From: Entomohabitans teleogrylli
GTDB lineage: Bacteria; Pseudomonadota; Gammaproteobacteria; Enterobacterales; Enterobacteriaceae
Direction: 5' to 3'
Length of the DNA: 64,000 bases
Assembly (NCBI RefSeq): GCF_001484765.1
Contig: NZ_LLXO01000007.1
Span: forward strand, 62,001-126,000
The notes under the pieces are model-generated. The model had not been told where the DNA came from. It ran no database searches and worked only from the letters and a program-made list of their open reading frames with translations. A program made the translations under genes and the position numbers. Shown piece after piece: positions 40,106-51,235 of this stretch (position 1 is the stretch's first letter; the number at the start of each line of letters is the position of its first letter).

Positions 40106-40324
40106 TCCTTTCCGGATGGTGTACTCTCCCCGGGCGCCGCGTTTGTTGTTTGTTTCTCCCGTTACGGTATTTAATGCCCGCCTCCGACGTTTTATATCCC
40201 TTTTTTTATTAAGGGAATAAAGGCTTTTACTGATATTAGCGTCGTTTTGTCATAAATTTCTAATTATCGGTGTTTTCGGCTGGCGGCCTGTGGTTGGGCT
40301 GGGTAACCTGAGAACGTTTTCTAA

Positions 40325-41173
<849 letters not shown>

Positions 41174-41590
41174 TTTTTTAAACGAACGTGATGTGGTTAT
41201 TTCAATCATAATTATTTGATTGGCAGGGTAATATTTATTGCCCTTTTATTTTTATTGTATTTATATGGGTTTTGGTTATATTTTTGCTTTAATGGCTTGA
41301 AATTAGGTGTTTCTGGTGGTTTTAATGTTGCTTTATTGTAAATTTTGACCATGTGGTCTGCTTTTTTACCCTCCTGTCGGGCAATTTTGCATTTTTCTGG
41401 CCAGGCAAACGGTTTTTTTACCCGGTTTATTGTATTTTTCACCGGGCTACCCCGCAGTTTTTCATCTGTTTGCCAAAAAACAGTGAAAAAGTTGTCTTAA
41501 GGATGGACTTTTGCACCTCTTGTCTCTAGAATGCCGCCGTTTGCCAAAAATTCGCCTGGTAAGCACTTTTGCGTTGATTCATGGCTGCGA
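41174..41590. promoter_or_regulatory. AT-rich dapB-carA region with carAB P1
   Basis: No gene is supported here; a 76-codon minus-strand frame (41212-41442) is Lys/Asn-rich because of base composition. The first 280 bases are markedly AT-rich compared with flanking DNA, and fit a nucleoprotein control region (IHF and PepA act at E. coli carAB). A weak P1-like promoter, TGGACT (about 41504) and TAGAAT (about 41527), is present. There is no clear terminator for dapB. Confidence 0.5.
41403..41418. promoter_or_regulatory. PurR-box-like operator of carAB
   Basis: AGGCAAACGGTTTTTT matches the PurR consensus ANGCAANCGNTTNCNT at every defined position but one. It lies well upstream of P1, as in E. 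coli carAB, where PurR represses P1. Confidence 0.6.
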
Positions 41591-41628
41591 AATGAATTAA
41601 TATGCAAATAAAATGAGTGAATATTCTC
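41591..41628. promoter_or_regulatory. Tandem ARG boxes at carAB P2
   Basis: AATGAATTAATATGCAAA (41591-41608) and AAATGAGTGAATATTCTC (41611-41628) are two adjacent 18-bp ArgR-box-like sequences, nearly identical to the pair at E. coli carAB. ArgR with arginine represses the downstream P2 promoter. Confidence 0.88.
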
Positions 41629-41639
41629 TGGAGGGTGTT

Positions 41640-42788
41640 TTGATTAAGTCAGCGCTATTGGTTCTGGAAGACGGAACCCAGTTTTATGGTCGGGCCATAG
41701 GAGCATCGGGCACGGCAGTTGGGGAAGTCGTTTTCAATACCTCAATGACCGGTTATCAAGAAATCCTTACTGATCCTTCCTACTCCCGCCAAATCGTCAC
41801 TCTCACTTATCCCCATATTGGTAATGTCGGCACTAACGACGCTGATGAAGAATCTTCCCGGGTACATGCGCAAGGCCTCGTCATTCGTGACCTGCCGCTT
41901 ATCGCCAGCAACTACCGCAATACCGAAGACCTCTCTTCATACCTTAAGCGCCATAACATTGTGGCGATTGCCGATATCGATACCCGTAAGTTGACTCGTC
42001 TGCTGGCGGAGAAGGGCGCCCAGAACGGCTGCATCATCGCCGGAGATAACCCGGATGCCGCACTGGCGCTGGAAAAAGCGCAAGCCTTCGCCGGCCTTAA
42101 CGGGATGGATCTGGCAAAAGAAGTCACTACCGCCGCGTCATACTCCTGGACTCAGGGAAGCTGGACGCTGAAAGGCGGCCTGCCGGAAGCGCGCAGCGAA
42201 AGCGAGCTGCCGTTCCACGTGGTGGCCTACGACTTTGGCGCCAAGCGCAATATCCTGCGCATGCTGGTGGACAGAGGGTGTCGCCTGACGGTGGTGCCGG
42301 CCCAGACCCCGGCGGAAGAGGTACTGAAAATGAATCCGGACGGTATTTTCCTGTCCAACGGTCCTGGCGACCCGGCGCCGTGCGATTACGCTATCGCGGC
42401 GATTCAGTCTTTCCTGGAAACCGACATCCCGGTATTCGGCATCTGCCTCGGCCACCAGTTACTGGCGCTGGCCAGCGGCGCGAAAACCGTCAAGATGAAG
42501 TTCGGTCACCACGGCGGCAACCATCCGGTCAAAGATTTGGATAACAATACCGTGATGATTACCGCTCAGAACCATGGCTTTGCCGTGGATGAAGCCACTC
42601 TGCCGGCCACGCTGCGCGCCACGCACAAATCGCTGTTTGACGGCACCCTGCAGGGTATCCATCGCACCGATAAACCGGCGTTCAGCTTCCAGGGACACCC
42701 GGAAGCCAGCCCCGGACCGCACGATGCCGCGCCGCTGTTCGACCATTTTATTGAGTTAATCCAGCAGTACCGTAAAAACGCTAAGTAA
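41640..42788 (+). CDS. carA: Carbamoyl-phosphate synthase small (glutaminase) subunit
   Basis: CarA hydrolyses glutamine and channels ammonia to CarB for carbamoyl phosphate, used for arginine and pyrimidines. Start is TTG 41640 after CTGGAGGG, giving 382 residues beginning (M)[14 protein letters not shown], the E. coli length and the same UUG start; the frame open from 41613 is not needed. The class I amidotransferase cysteine lies in GICLGHQLL (Cys269), with the catalytic His/Glu in [10 protein letters not shown]. carB starts 17 bases after the stop. Confidence 0.97.
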   Translation: MIKSALLVLEDGTQFYGRAIGASGTAVGEVVFNTSMTGYQEILTDPSYSRQIVTLTYPHIGNVGTNDADEESSRVHAQGLVIRDLPLIASNYRNTEDLSSYLKRHNIVAIADIDTRKLTRLLAEKGAQNGCIIAGDNPDAALALEKAQAFAGLNGMDLAKEVTTAASYSWTQGSWTLKGGLPEARSESELPFHVVAYDFGAKRNILRMLVDRGCRLTVVPAQTPAEEVLKMNPDGIFLSNGPGDPAPCDYAIAAIQSFLETDIPVFGICLGHQLLALASGAKTVKMKFGHHGGNHPVKDLDNNTVMITAQNHGFAVDEATLPATLRATHKSLFDGTLQGIHRTDKPAFSFQGHPEASPGPHDAAPLFDHFIELIQQYRKNAK

Positions 42789-42805
42789 TCGGGAGCCAAA
42801 CAACC

Positions 42806-45800
42806 ATGCCAAAACGTACAGATATAAAAAGCATCCTGATTCTTGGCGCTGGTCCGATCGTCATCGGCCAGGCCTGTGAATTCGATTACTCCGGCGCCCA
42901 GGCCTGTAAAGCGCTGCGCGAAGAGGGTTACCGGGTGATTCTGGTCAACTCCAACCCGGCCACCATCATGACCGACCCGGAAATGGCCGATGCGACTTAT
43001 ATTGAGCCGATCCACTGGGAAGTGGTGCGCAAAATTATCGAAAAAGAGCGTCCGGACGCTGTGCTGCCGACCATGGGCGGCCAGACGGCGTTGAACTGCG
43101 CGCTGGAGCTGGAACGTCAGGGCGTGCTGGCCGAATTCGGCGTCACCATGATTGGCGCCACCGCTGACGCGATTGATAAAGCTGAAGACCGCCGCCGTTT
43201 CGACGTGGCGATGAAGAAAATCGGTCTTGAAACCGCGCGTTCCGGTATCGCTCACACCATGGAAGAGGCGCTGGCGGTTGCCGCTGATGTCGGCTTCCCG
43301 TGCATTATCCGTCCCTCCTTTACCATGGGCGGCACCGGCGGCGGTATCGCTTATAACCGCGAAGAGTTCGAAGAGATTTGCGAACGCGGCCTGGATCTCT
43401 CGCCGACCAACGAACTGCTGATTGATGAATCGCTGATTGGCTGGAAAGAGTACGAGATGGAAGTGGTGCGCGATAAGAACGATAACTGCATTATCGTCTG
43501 CTCCATCGAAAACTTTGATGCCATGGGGATTCATACCGGTGACTCCATCACCGTGGCACCAGCTCAGACCCTGACCGACAAAGAGTATCAAATCATGCGT
43601 AACGCCTCGATGGCGGTACTGCGTGAAATCGGCGTTGAAACCGGCGGCTCTAACGTACAGTTCGCGGTAAACCCGAAAAATGGTCGTCTGATCGTTATTG
43701 AAATGAACCCGCGCGTGTCGCGCTCTTCGGCGCTGGCCTCGAAAGCCACCGGCTTCCCGATTGCCAAAGTCGCGGCCAAGCTGGCGGTGGGCTACACCCT
43801 TGATGAGCTGATGAACGATATCACCGGCGGTCGTACGCCGGCGTCGTTTGAGCCGTCTATCGACTATGTGGTTACCAAAATTCCGCGCTTTAACTTCGAA
43901 AAATTCGCCGGCGCCAACGACCGTCTGACCACTCAGATGAAATCGGTCGGCGAGGTGATGGCGATTGGCCGCACCCAGCAGGAATCGATGCAGAAAGCGC
44001 TGCGCGGCCTGGAGGTGGGCGCCACCGGCTTTGATCCGAAAGTCAGCCTTGACGATCCGGAAGCGCTGACCAAAATCCGCCGCGAGCTGAAAGATGCCGG
44101 CGCTGAGCGTATCTGGTACATCGCTGACGCTTTCCGCGCCGGTCTGTCCGTCGACGGCGTCTTCAACCTGACCAATATCGATCGCTGGTTCCTGGTACAG
44201 ATTGAAGAGCTGGTGCGTCTGGAAGAGCAAGTGGCTGAGGTGGGTATCACCGGCCTCGACGCGGATTTCCTGCGTATGCTCAAGCGTAAAGGGTTTGCCG
44301 ATGCGCGTCTGGCGAAGCTTGCCGGGGTGCGCGAAGCGGAAATCCGCAAGCTGCGCGAGAAATTCGATCTGCATCCGGTCTATAAGCGCGTCGACACCTG
44401 TGCGGCGGAGTTTGCTACCGATACCGCTTATATGTACTCCACTTATGAAGAGGAGTGCGAAGCCCGGCCGAATCAGGATCGCGACAAGATTATGGTGCTG
44501 GGCGGCGGTCCGAACCGTATCGGCCAGGGGATTGAGTTTGACTACTGCTGTGTGCACGCCGCGCTGGCGCTGCGTGAAGACGGTTACGAAACCATCATGG
44601 TCAACTGTAACCCGGAAACCGTGTCTACTGACTACGATACCTCTGACCGTCTGTACTTTGAGCCGGTGACGCTGGAAGACGTGCTGGAAATCGTGCGTAT
44701 CGAGAAGCCGAAAGGCGTTATCGTGCAGTACGGCGGCCAGACTCCGCTGAAGCTGGCCCGCGCCCTGGAAGCTGCCGGCGTACCGGTTATCGGCACCAGC
44801 CCGGATGCAATCGACCGCGCCGAAGACCGCGAACGTTTCCAGCAGGCGGTGGAACGCCTGAAGCTGAAACAGCCGGCCAACGCCACTGTCACCACTATCG
44901 AACAGGCAGTTGAAAAAGCGAAAGAGATTGGCTACCCGCTGGTGGTGCGTCCGTCCTATGTGCTGGGCGGCCGGGCGATGGAAATCGTCTATGACGAAGC
45001 CGACCTTAAGCGCTATTTCCAGACTGCGGTGAGCGTTTCTAACGATGCGCCGGTGCTGCTGGACCGTTTCCTGGATGACGCGGTGGAAGTGGATGTGGAC
45101 GCGATCTGCGACGGCGACATGGTGCTGATTGGCGGCATCATGGAGCATATCGAGCAGGCGGGCGTGCACTCCGGCGATTCGGCCTGTTCGCTGCCGGCCT
45201 ATACCCTGAGCAAAGAGATCCAGGATGTGATGCGCCAGCAGGTGCAGAAACTGGCCTTTGAACTGCAGGTGCGCGGTCTGATGAACGTCCAGTTCGCCGT
45301 CAAGGACAACGAAGTTTACCTGATTGAGGTTAACCCGCGGGCGGCGCGTACCGTACCGTTTGTCTCGAAAGCCACCGGTGTGCAACTGGCGAAAGTTGCT
45401 GCCCGGGTCATGGCCGGCCGTACGCTGACGCAGCAGGGCATTACCAGAGAGGTGATCCCGCCGTATTACTCGGTAAAAGAAGTGGTGCTGCCGTTCAATA
45501 AATTCCCGGGCGTCGACCCGCTGCTGGGGCCGGAAATGCGCTCCACCGGGGAAGTGATGGGGGTTGGCCGTACCTTCGCAGAAGCATTCGCCAAGGCACA
45601 ACTGGGCAGTAACTCCACCATGAAAAAATCCGGCCGTGCGCTGCTGTCGGTGCGCGAAGGGGATAAAGAGCGAGTGGTGGATCTGGCCGCCAAGCTGCTC
45701 AAGCACGGCTTCGAACTCGACGCCACCCACGGCACGGCAATTGTGCTCGGCGAAGCGGGCATTAATCCACGGCTGGTGAACAAGGTGCATGAAGGCCGTC

Positions 45801-46036
45801 CGCACATTCAGGACCGTATCAAGAATGGCGAGTATACCTACATCATCAACACCACCGCGGGCCGCCAGGCGATTGAAGACTCCAGGGTGATTCGCCGTAG
45901 CGCGCTGCAGTACAAAGTGCACTACGACACGACCCTGAACGGCGGTTTCGCCACCACCATGGCGCTCAATGCGGACGCCGCGGAGAAGGTGACCTCGGTG
46001 CAGGAGATGCATGCTTCCCTGAAGGCGAAAAGCTGA
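42806..46036 (+). CDS. carB: Carbamoyl-phosphate synthase large subunit
   Basis: CarB makes carbamoyl phosphate from bicarbonate, ammonia and two ATP. The 1076-residue protein has two homologous ATP-grasp halves, the first opening [19 protein letters not shown] and the second [19 protein letters not shown] near residue 565. A C-terminal MGS-type allosteric domain (about residues 935-1076) is the site at which ornithine, IMP and UMP act in E. coli. It is expressed with carA and is followed by the first of two identical hairpins. Confidence 0.98.
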   Translation: MPKRTDIKSILILGAGPIVIGQACEFDYSGAQACKALREEGYRVILVNSNPATIMTDPEMADATYIEPIHWEVVRKIIEKERPDAVLPTMGGQTALNCALELERQGVLAEFGVTMIGATADAIDKAEDRRRFDVAMKKIGLETARSGIAHTMEEALAVAADVGFPCIIRPSFTMGGTGGGIAYNREEFEEICERGLDLSPTNELLIDESLIGWKEYEMEVVRDKNDNCIIVCSIENFDAMGIHTGDSITVAPAQTLTDKEYQIMRNASMAVLREIGVETGGSNVQFAVNPKNGRLIVIEMNPRVSRSSALASKATGFPIAKVAAKLAVGYTLDELMNDITGGRTPASFEPSIDYVVTKIPRFNFEKFAGANDRLTTQMKSVGEVMAIGRTQQESMQKALRGLEVGATGFDPKVSLDDPEALTKIRRELKDAGAERIWYIADAFRAGLSVDGVFNLTNIDRWFLVQIEELVRLEEQVAEVGITGLDADFLRMLKRKGFADARLAKLAGVREAEIRKLREKFDLHPVYKRVDTCAAEFATDTAYMYSTYEEECEARPNQDRDKIMVLGGGPNRIGQGIEFDYCCVHAALALREDGYETIMVNCNPETVSTDYDTSDRLYFEPVTLEDVLEIVRIEKPKGVIVQYGGQTPLKLARALEAAGVPVIGTSPDAIDRAEDRERFQQAVERLKLKQPANATVTTIEQAVEKAKEIGYPLVVRPSYVLGGRAMEIVYDEADLKRYFQTAVSVSNDAPVLLDRFLDDAVEVDVDAICDGDMVLIGGIMEHIEQAGVHSGDSACSLPAYTLSKEIQDVMRQQVQKLAFELQVRGLMNVQFAVKDNEVYLIEVNPRAARTVPFVSKATGVQLAKVAARVMAGRTLTQQGITREVIPPYYSVKEVVLPFNKFPGVDPLLGPEMRSTGEVMGVGRTFAEAFAKAQLGSNSTMKKSGRALLSVREGDKERVVDLAAKLLKHGFELDATHGTAIVLGEAGINPRLVNKVHEGRPHIQDRIKNGEYTYIINTTAGRQAIEDSRVIRRSALQYKVHYDTTLNGGFATTMALNADAAEKVTSVQEMHASLKAKS

Positions 46037-46056
46037 CAGGTATACAGCACAAATAT

Positions 46057-46237
46057 AAAGGGCCTGCGGGCCCTTTGATATTGATGGCAAACCCTATCTC
46101 ACTGGCGAACTTGCCGGTATCGCCAGATAACCAACAAGCAAAATCAATCTATTGATTTGCGGCTGATAACGACAAAGGAGGAAAAACCACGTTTTTTCCT
46201 CCTTTGTCAGCAGATGAAGGGCCTGCGGGCCCTTTTT
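46057..46237 (+). repeat. Hairpin array bounded by two copies of the carB terminator stem
   Basis: The 19-base sequence AAGGGCCTGCGGGCCCTTT occurs at 46058-46076 and again at 46217-46235. Copy 1 has a poor tail (GATATTG), while copy 2 runs into TTTTTT and is a good terminator. Between them lie CTGGCGA/TCGCCAG (46102-46108/46120-46126), AAATCAAT/ATTGATTT (46141-46148/46151-46158), and a perfect 16-bp stem GACAAAGGAGGAAAAA/TTTTTCCTCCTTTGTC (46171-46186/46193-46208). No reading frame is convincing. The array may be a duplicated terminator, a small repeat insertion, or a structured small RNA. The rest of the 325-base gap to kefF shows nothing further. Confidence 0.7.
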
Positions 46238-46361
46238 TCATGCCCGGAGGATACCGCGCCCCGGCACAGCGTCAGGTCGCCGGGGTCATGAAGGGGATTC
46301 ATTTTGCTTTTTCCAACAGTGGCATATCATTAGGGGGATGTTATCTCGTTAAGAGCCACCC

Positions 46362-46901
46362 ATGATTCTGATTATCTATGCGCATCCCTACCCGCAGCAT
46401 TCCCATGCCAATCGTCGCATGCTGGAGCAAATCTCCGCGCTGCCGGATGTAGAAGTCCGTTCGCTGTATCAGCTGTACCCGGATTTTAATATCAATATTG
46501 CCGCCGAGCAGGCCGCCGTCAGCCGCGCCAGTCTGGTGGTATGGCAGCACCCGATGCAGTGGTACAGCATCCCCCCTTTGCTGAAACTGTGGATCGATAA
46601 AGTGCTGTCTCACGGCTGGGCCTATGGCCATGGCGGTAATGCGCTGCATGGTAAGTCGCTGCTGTGGGCGGTAACCACCGGCGGCAGCGAGCATCACTTT
46701 GATATTGGCGATTATCCCGGTTTTGAAGTGCTGGCCCAGCCGCTGCAGGCGACTGCCGTCTACTGTGGGATGACGTGGCTACCGCCGTTTGCCATGCACT
46801 GTACCTTTGTGTGCGACGATGAGACCCTTTCCGCCCATGCGCGCCGCTATAAACAGTGCCTGATGAACTGGCTGGAGGAGGAACAGCATGGACAGTCATA
46901 G
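46362..46901 (+). CDS. kefF: Glutathione-regulated potassium efflux ancillary protein KefF
   Basis: The 179-residue flavodoxin-fold quinone oxidoreductase has FMN-site segments [17 protein letters not shown] and [19 protein letters not shown]. It binds the cytoplasmic side of KefC and is needed for full efflux activity during electrophile stress. Its 3' end overlaps the kefC start by 14 bases, implying coupled translation. Confidence 0.96.
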   Translation: MILIIYAHPYPQHSHANRRMLEQISALPDVEVRSLYQLYPDFNINIAAEQAAVSRASLVVWQHPMQWYSIPPLLKLWIDKVLSHGWAYGHGGNALHGKSLLWAVTTGGSEHHFDIGDYPGFEVLAQPLQATAVYCGMTWLPPFAMHCTFVCDDETLSAHARRYKQCLMNWLEEEQHGQS

Positions 46902-48750
46902 CATGATTCAGGCGCTGATCTATCTGGGGTCGGCGGCGCTGATTGTCCCGATCGCGGTACGTCTGGGGCTGGGATCGGTGCTCGGGTACCTGATCGCCGG
47001 TTGCATTATCGGTCCGTGGGGGCTACGGCTGGTGACCGATGCTGAAGCAATTCTCCATTTTGCTGAAATCGGCGTGGTGCTGATGCTGTTTGTCATAGGG
47101 CTGGAGCTCGATCCGCGCCGCCTGTGGACGCTGCGCATTCCGGTGTTTGGCGGCGGTATATTACAGATGGCGGCCTGCGGGATATTGCTCGGCCTGTTCT
47201 GTATGGCGCTGGGACTACGCTGGCAGGTGGCGGTGCTGATTGGTCTGACACTGGCGCTGTCGTCCACCGCCATCGCCATGCAGGCGATGAACGAGCGTAA
47301 CCTGACCCTGTCGCCGATGGGGCGCAGCGCGTTTGCGGTACTGCTGTTCCAGGATATTGCGGCGATCCCGCTGGTGGCGATGATTCCGCTGCTGGCCAGC
47401 AGCGGAGCCAGTACGACCCTCGGGGCGTTTCTGATTTCGGCGCTGAAAGTGGTGGGGGCGCTGGTGCTGGTGGTGTTGCTCGGACGTTATGTCACCCGGC
47501 CAGCCCTGCGCTTTGTGGCGCGCTCCGGGCTGCGTGAAGTGTTCAGCGCCGTGGCGCTGTTTCTGGTCTTCGGTTTCGGACTGTTGCTGGAGGAGGCCGG
47601 GCTGTCGATGGCGATGGGCGCGTTTCTCGCCGGCGTACTGCTCGCCAGTTCGGAATATCGCCATGCGCTGGAAAGCGATATCGAACCGTTTAAAGGCTTG
47701 CTGCTGGGGCTATTTTTCATCGGCGTCGGTATGTCGATTGACTTCGGCACTCTGGTGCATGACCCGCTGCGCATTATTCTCCTGCTGGTCGGTTTCCTGG
47801 CGATCAAAACCCTGATGCTGTGGCTTATTACCCGTCCGCTGCGGGTGCCGGGCAAACAGCGGCGCTGGTTTGCGATATTGCTCGGTCAGGGCAGCGAGTT
47901 CGCTTTCGTGGTGTTCGGCGCCGCGCAGATGGCGCAGGTACTGGATCCCGAGTGGGCGAAAGCGCTGACTCTGGCGGTGGCGCTGTCGATGGCTGCCACG
48001 CCGCTGCTGTTGATCGTGCTGGCCAGTCTGGAAAAGAGCGGCAGCGAGCAGTCTCAGGAAGCCGATGAGATCGATGAAGAGCAGCCGCGGGTGATTGTCG
48101 CCGGTTTCGGGCGCTTCGGGCAGATAGCCGGCCGCCTGCTGCTGTCCAGCGGCGTGAAGATGGTGGTACTCGATCACGATCCGGACCATATCGAAACGCT
48201 GCGCAAATTCGGTATGAAAGTGTTCTACGGCGACGCCACGCGTATCGATCTGCTGGAATCTGCCGGGGCGGCGAAGGCGGAGGTGCTGATTAACGCCATC
48301 GACGACCCGCAAACCAGCCTGCAGCTCACGGAACTGGTAAAAGAGTATTTCCCGGATCTGCAGATTATCGCCAGGGCCCGCGATGTCGACCACTATCTGC
48401 GCCTGCGTCAGGCGGGGGTTGAAAAGCCGGAGCGTGAAACTTTTGAGAGCGCGCTGATGGTTGGGCGTCATGCCCTGGAGTCGCTGGGGGTCGGGCGCTA
48501 CGAAGCGCGCGAGCGCGCCGATCACTTCCGGCGGTTTAACCTGCAGATGATGGAAGAGTTGCTGGGCGGCGAGCGGGATATTTCTTCACGGGCCGCCGCC
48601 CTGAAACGCACCAGTACTATGCTGACGGAAATCATCAGCGAGGATCGTAACCATCTGGATGTGGTGCAGCGTCACGGCTGGCAGGGAACGGAAGAGGGGA
48701 AACACAGCGGTAACCCGGCAGACGAGCCGGAAGAAAAACCGGCGCTGTAA
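46888..48750 (+). CDS. kefC: Glutathione-regulated K+/H+ antiporter KefC
   Basis: KefC exports K+ when glutathione adducts form, acidifying the cytoplasm and protecting against electrophiles. The 620-residue protein has an N-terminal CPA2 antiporter domain of about twelve helices ([19 protein letters not shown] near residue 30; [17 protein letters not shown] near residue 270) and a C-terminal KTN/RCK domain with the nucleotide loop [14 protein letters not shown] near residue 401. An imperfect GCGGGGGCGC/GCGCTCCCGC hairpin follows the stop without a T-run. Confidence 0.97.
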   Translation: MDSHSMIQALIYLGSAALIVPIAVRLGLGSVLGYLIAGCIIGPWGLRLVTDAEAILHFAEIGVVLMLFVIGLELDPRRLWTLRIPVFGGGILQMAACGILLGLFCMALGLRWQVAVLIGLTLALSSTAIAMQAMNERNLTLSPMGRSAFAVLLFQDIAAIPLVAMIPLLASSGASTTLGAFLISALKVVGALVLVVLLGRYVTRPALRFVARSGLREVFSAVALFLVFGFGLLLEEAGLSMAMGAFLAGVLLASSEYRHALESDIEPFKGLLLGLFFIGVGMSIDFGTLVHDPLRIILLLVGFLAIKTLMLWLITRPLRVPGKQRRWFAILLGQGSEFAFVVFGAAQMAQVLDPEWAKALTLAVALSMAATPLLLIVLASLEKSGSEQSQEADEIDEEQPRVIVAGFGRFGQIAGRLLLSSGVKMVVLDHDPDHIETLRKFGMKVFYGDATRIDLLESAGAAKAEVLINAIDDPQTSLQLTELVKEYFPDLQIIARARDVDHYLRLRQAGVEKPERETFESALMVGRHALESLGVGRYEARERADHFRRFNLQMMEELLGGERDISSRAAALKRTSTMLTEIISEDRNHLDVVQRHGWQGTEEGKHSGNPADEPEEKPAL

Positions 48751-48795
48751 ACCGCAGGCGGGGGCGCATCAGGCGCTCCCGCCGCCGGACGATGG

Positions 48796-49413
48796 CTAAC
48801 CGAGAGCCACTTTGATGCCCAGCGCCAGCAAAACGCCGCCGAGCAGTTTGTCGACAATTTTTTGGGTGCTGGCCAGCCCGCGCCGTACCGGCTCGCTCTG
48901 AATCAGTACCACCAGCAGCGGCCACCAGATAACCGCCAGTCCGGTGATGATGCTGGCATACCACAGTTTTTCGCCCAGTCCGGACTGGATATTCAATACC
49001 TGAGTAAACACCGCCAGAAAGAACAGCGTCGCTTTCGGGTTGAGCAGGTTGCACAGGTAGCCCTGTAAAAACGCCTTGCTCAGCGAAATATCCTGACGGG
49101 CGGTCCGGGTCACGTCCAGCTTACTGCCGCCTTTGGCCAGCAGCGCCTGAATGCCCAGCCAGATCAGATAGGCCGCTCCGGCATATTTCAACAGACCAAA
49201 CAGCCATGGGGTGGTGGTGATCACGACCGCCAGCCCGGCGACACAATAAGACATATGGGTGGCGACGCCGGCGATAACGCCCGCGGTGGTCATCATGGCT
49301 GCGCTGCGGGGATAGCGCGCCGCATTGCGGATCACCAGAAAGAAATCCGGACCGGGGGAGATCATACCAAGGGTCGCGATAGTGGTAACGAAAAGCGTGG
49401 TTTCTAACATCAT
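48796..49413 (-). CDS. LysE/RhtB-family amino-acid exporter
   Basis: This 205-residue inner-membrane protein has about six helices and the LysE-family N-terminal signature TLGMISPGPDFFLVIRNAAR, plus the mid-protein GYLCNLLNPKATLFFLAVF. The family exports amino acids or related metabolites such as homoserine, threonine or lysine; the substrate is not predictable here. Tandem ATGs (49413, 49410) follow GAAGAAGAT. It is convergent with kefC and diverges from folA, where E. coli has no gene. Confidence 0.88.
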   Translation of the reverse strand: MMLETTLFVTTIATLGMISPGPDFFLVIRNAARYPRSAAMMTTAGVIAGVATHMSYCVAGLAVVITTTPWLFGLLKYAGAAYLIWLGIQALLAKGGSKLDVTRTARQDISLSKAFLQGYLCNLLNPKATLFFLAVFTQVLNIQSGLGEKLWYASIITGLAVIWWPLLVVLIQSEPVRRGLASTQKIVDKLLGGVLLALGIKVALG

Positions 49414-49616
49414 TATCTTCTTCAGGCTGTGTTTGCCAGAGCACTATAACACGCCGCCGGGCTACAGGGGCGGGGCTCTGGCGGGTTGGCTACAATTGGG
49501 CGGCGATTTCTCTGCGCAAAAGCGAAAAAAAACCGTTTTCACCTTGTGTCACCCGTCGACTAAAGAATGTCCTTTCCGTATAGTGGCGGCAATTTTTTCC
49601 ATCTGGGATTTTTCAC

Positions 49617-50096
49617 ATGATCAGTCTGATTGCCGCGCTGGCGGTAGATCGCGTTATCGGCATGGAAAACGCCATGCCATGGGATCTGCCTGCCGATCTT
49701 GCCTGGTTTAAACGCAACACCCTGAATAAACCGGTGGTCATGGGACGCCTGACCTGGGAGTCTATCGGCCGCCCGCTGCCCGGCAGGCAGAATATCGTTA
49801 TCAGCCGTCGACCTGGCGATGACGATCGGGTCATCTGGGTGAGTTCGCCAGAGGAGGCGATTCGCGCCTGTGGCGAGGCTGAGGAAATCATGGTGATTGG
49901 CGGCGGGCGTATTTATCAGCAGTTTCTGCCGCAGGCGCAGCGCCTGTACCTGACCCACATTGATGCGGAAGTGGAGGGCGATACCCATTTCCCCGAGTAC
50001 GAACCGGATGAGTGGCAGTCGGTGTTCAGTGAATTCCATGATGCGGACGCCAATAATTCGCACAGTTACTGTTTTGAGATTCTGGAACGTCGTTAA
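49617..50096 (+). CDS. folA: Dihydrofolate reductase
   Basis: FolA reduces dihydrofolate to tetrahydrofolate with NADPH and is the trimethoprim target. The 159-residue protein has the E. coli length, with Asp27 (PADLAW) and Arg57 (PLPGRQ) for folate binding. Met20-loop residue 23 is Asp (AMPWDLP) and position 45 is Leu ([10 protein letters not shown]), where E. coli has Asn and His. The classic resistance positions Pro21, Trp30 and Leu28 look wild type. It ends four bases from the convergent lysR-type gene with no terminator between. Confidence 0.97.
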   Translation: MISLIAALAVDRVIGMENAMPWDLPADLAWFKRNTLNKPVVMGRLTWESIGRPLPGRQNIVISRRPGDDDRVIWVSSPEEAIRACGEAEEIMVIGGGRIYQQFLPQAQRLYLTHIDAEVEGDTHFPEYEPDEWQSVFSEFHDADANNSHSYCFEILERR

Positions 50097-50100
50097 GCGA

Positions 50101-51027
50101 TCATTTTTGGTGGCCGGCGGCCAACGCCGCGGTTTGCCGATCGGGATGGCGGGATTGCTCCAGCATAAAATCGTAAAACTGTTGGCTCTGGCCGGGGAGT
50201 ATTTTCCCCGGCTTTTTAATCAGGTACAGATCTCTGGTCAATGGACTGCCGCGCAGCGGGCGTACAATAATATCCGGATGCTGAAACATATATAATGTCA
50301 GTTCCGGCAGAAAGGTAATACCGGCGTCGGAAAGCAGTAACCCAAACAGCGTACTGAGCTGTTCGACTTCGATATATTTAATGTCCTGATTTGGCCATTC
50401 CATCATTTGCAGTGACTGATAAATACTGGTCGAGGGGGCAAAGCGAATCACCGTATGGTGGCTGATATCTTTTAACTCAACCTGTTTTTTTTGCGCCAGT
50501 GGATGATGTTTGTTGAGGACCAGATAAAACTTTTCGCTGAGCAGTTTATGGTGCTCAAGGGCGCTGTCCCTGGGGAGGTAACCAACAATTCCCATATCAA
50601 AATGTTCATTAATCACTGCCGCCAGACAGTGTTCAGAGGGCAAGTCTTTGATATCGAAACGGCTACCGGCATGCTGTAAGGTAAAACGCTGGATATATTC
50701 CGGCAGCAGTTTAGCCATTATTGAAGGCAGGGTAACGATAGAGATCTGGCTCTGCGCCTGGTGCAGATAGTCGCGCCATTCCCTGACGCCGCGATTAAAT
50801 TCATGAATAATATTACTGGCAATACGTTGAAATATCTCGCCATCCGCCGTGAGATCGACTTTTTTAGAACTACGGGTAAATAATTTTACGCCGGCGGAGC
50901 ATTCAAGGGTGTAGATAAGCTGACTAAATGCCGGCTGTGACAGATAAACCGACTCCGCCGCTCGGGTGAAATTACGGTACTTGCACAACGCCATAAAGGC
51001 TTTGCACTGTTTTATGGTTAGATTCAT
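50101..51027 (-). CDS. LysR-family transcriptional regulator of the adjacent catabolic operon
   Basis: This LysR-type regulator has the N-terminal helix-turn-helix FTRAAESVYLSQPAFSQLI (about residues 20-38) and an effector-binding domain. Three consecutive ATG codons (51033, 51030, 51027) occur; the third, MNLTIKQCKAF, is best spaced from AGGGG and gives 308 residues. It diverges from a seven-kilobase-scale set of transport and CoA-metabolism genes across about 200 bases, the usual layout for a LysR activator and its target. The effector is probably the imported carboxylate or an intermediate (inference). Confidence 0.9.
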   Translation of the reverse strand: MNLTIKQCKAFMALCKYRNFTRAAESVYLSQPAFSQLIYTLECSAGVKLFTRSSKKVDLTADGEIFQRIASNIIHEFNRGVREWRDYLHQAQSQISIVTLPSIMAKLLPEYIQRFTLQHAGSRFDIKDLPSEHCLAAVINEHFDMGIVGYLPRDSALEHHKLLSEKFYLVLNKHHPLAQKKQVELKDISHHTVIRFAPSTSIYQSLQMMEWPNQDIKYIEVEQLSTLFGLLLSDAGITFLPELTLYMFQHPDIIVRPLRGSPLTRDLYLIKKPGKILPGQSQQFYDFMLEQSRHPDRQTAALAAGHQK

Positions 51028-51033
51028 CATCAT

Positions 51034-51235
51034 CCCCTGATTATTTTTAATGATATAACATCATCCTGAGCTTTATGCTGTGAGGAATGCCACAGAATGC
51101 TCCCGGAATTATTGGAGTTTCAAATGGTACTATTTAATTATTGAATTTTCGCCGACAAATTAATAAAGATATCCTGCCTCTACATAATTATAAATTAACT
51201 ACAGACTTTATTTTATGGTTCAGGAGAACTAAACG
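51034..51235. promoter_or_regulatory. Divergent lysR / transporter control region
   Basis: An inverted repeat CTGTG-N8-CACAG (51077-51094) includes TGTGA-GGAATG-CCACA (51078-51093), which matches the CRP consensus TGTGA-N6-TCACA at nine of ten positions. Further on is AT-rich sequence (about 51125-51215) likely to hold the LysR sites and promoter. AGGAG at 51222-51226 is the ribosome site for the transporter gene. Confidence 0.6.

Noticed and set aside
41212-41442. A 76-codon minus-strand frame between dapB and carA
   Set aside because: Lys/Asn-rich composition follows from AT-rich DNA; no ribosome site; the region is better explained as carAB control DNA.
42566-46090. An 1174-codon minus-strand frame opposite carB
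   Set aside because: It mirrors the strong codon bias of carB and the end of carA. It has no ribosome site and no recognisable domain, and contains His/Arg/Gln-rich filler.
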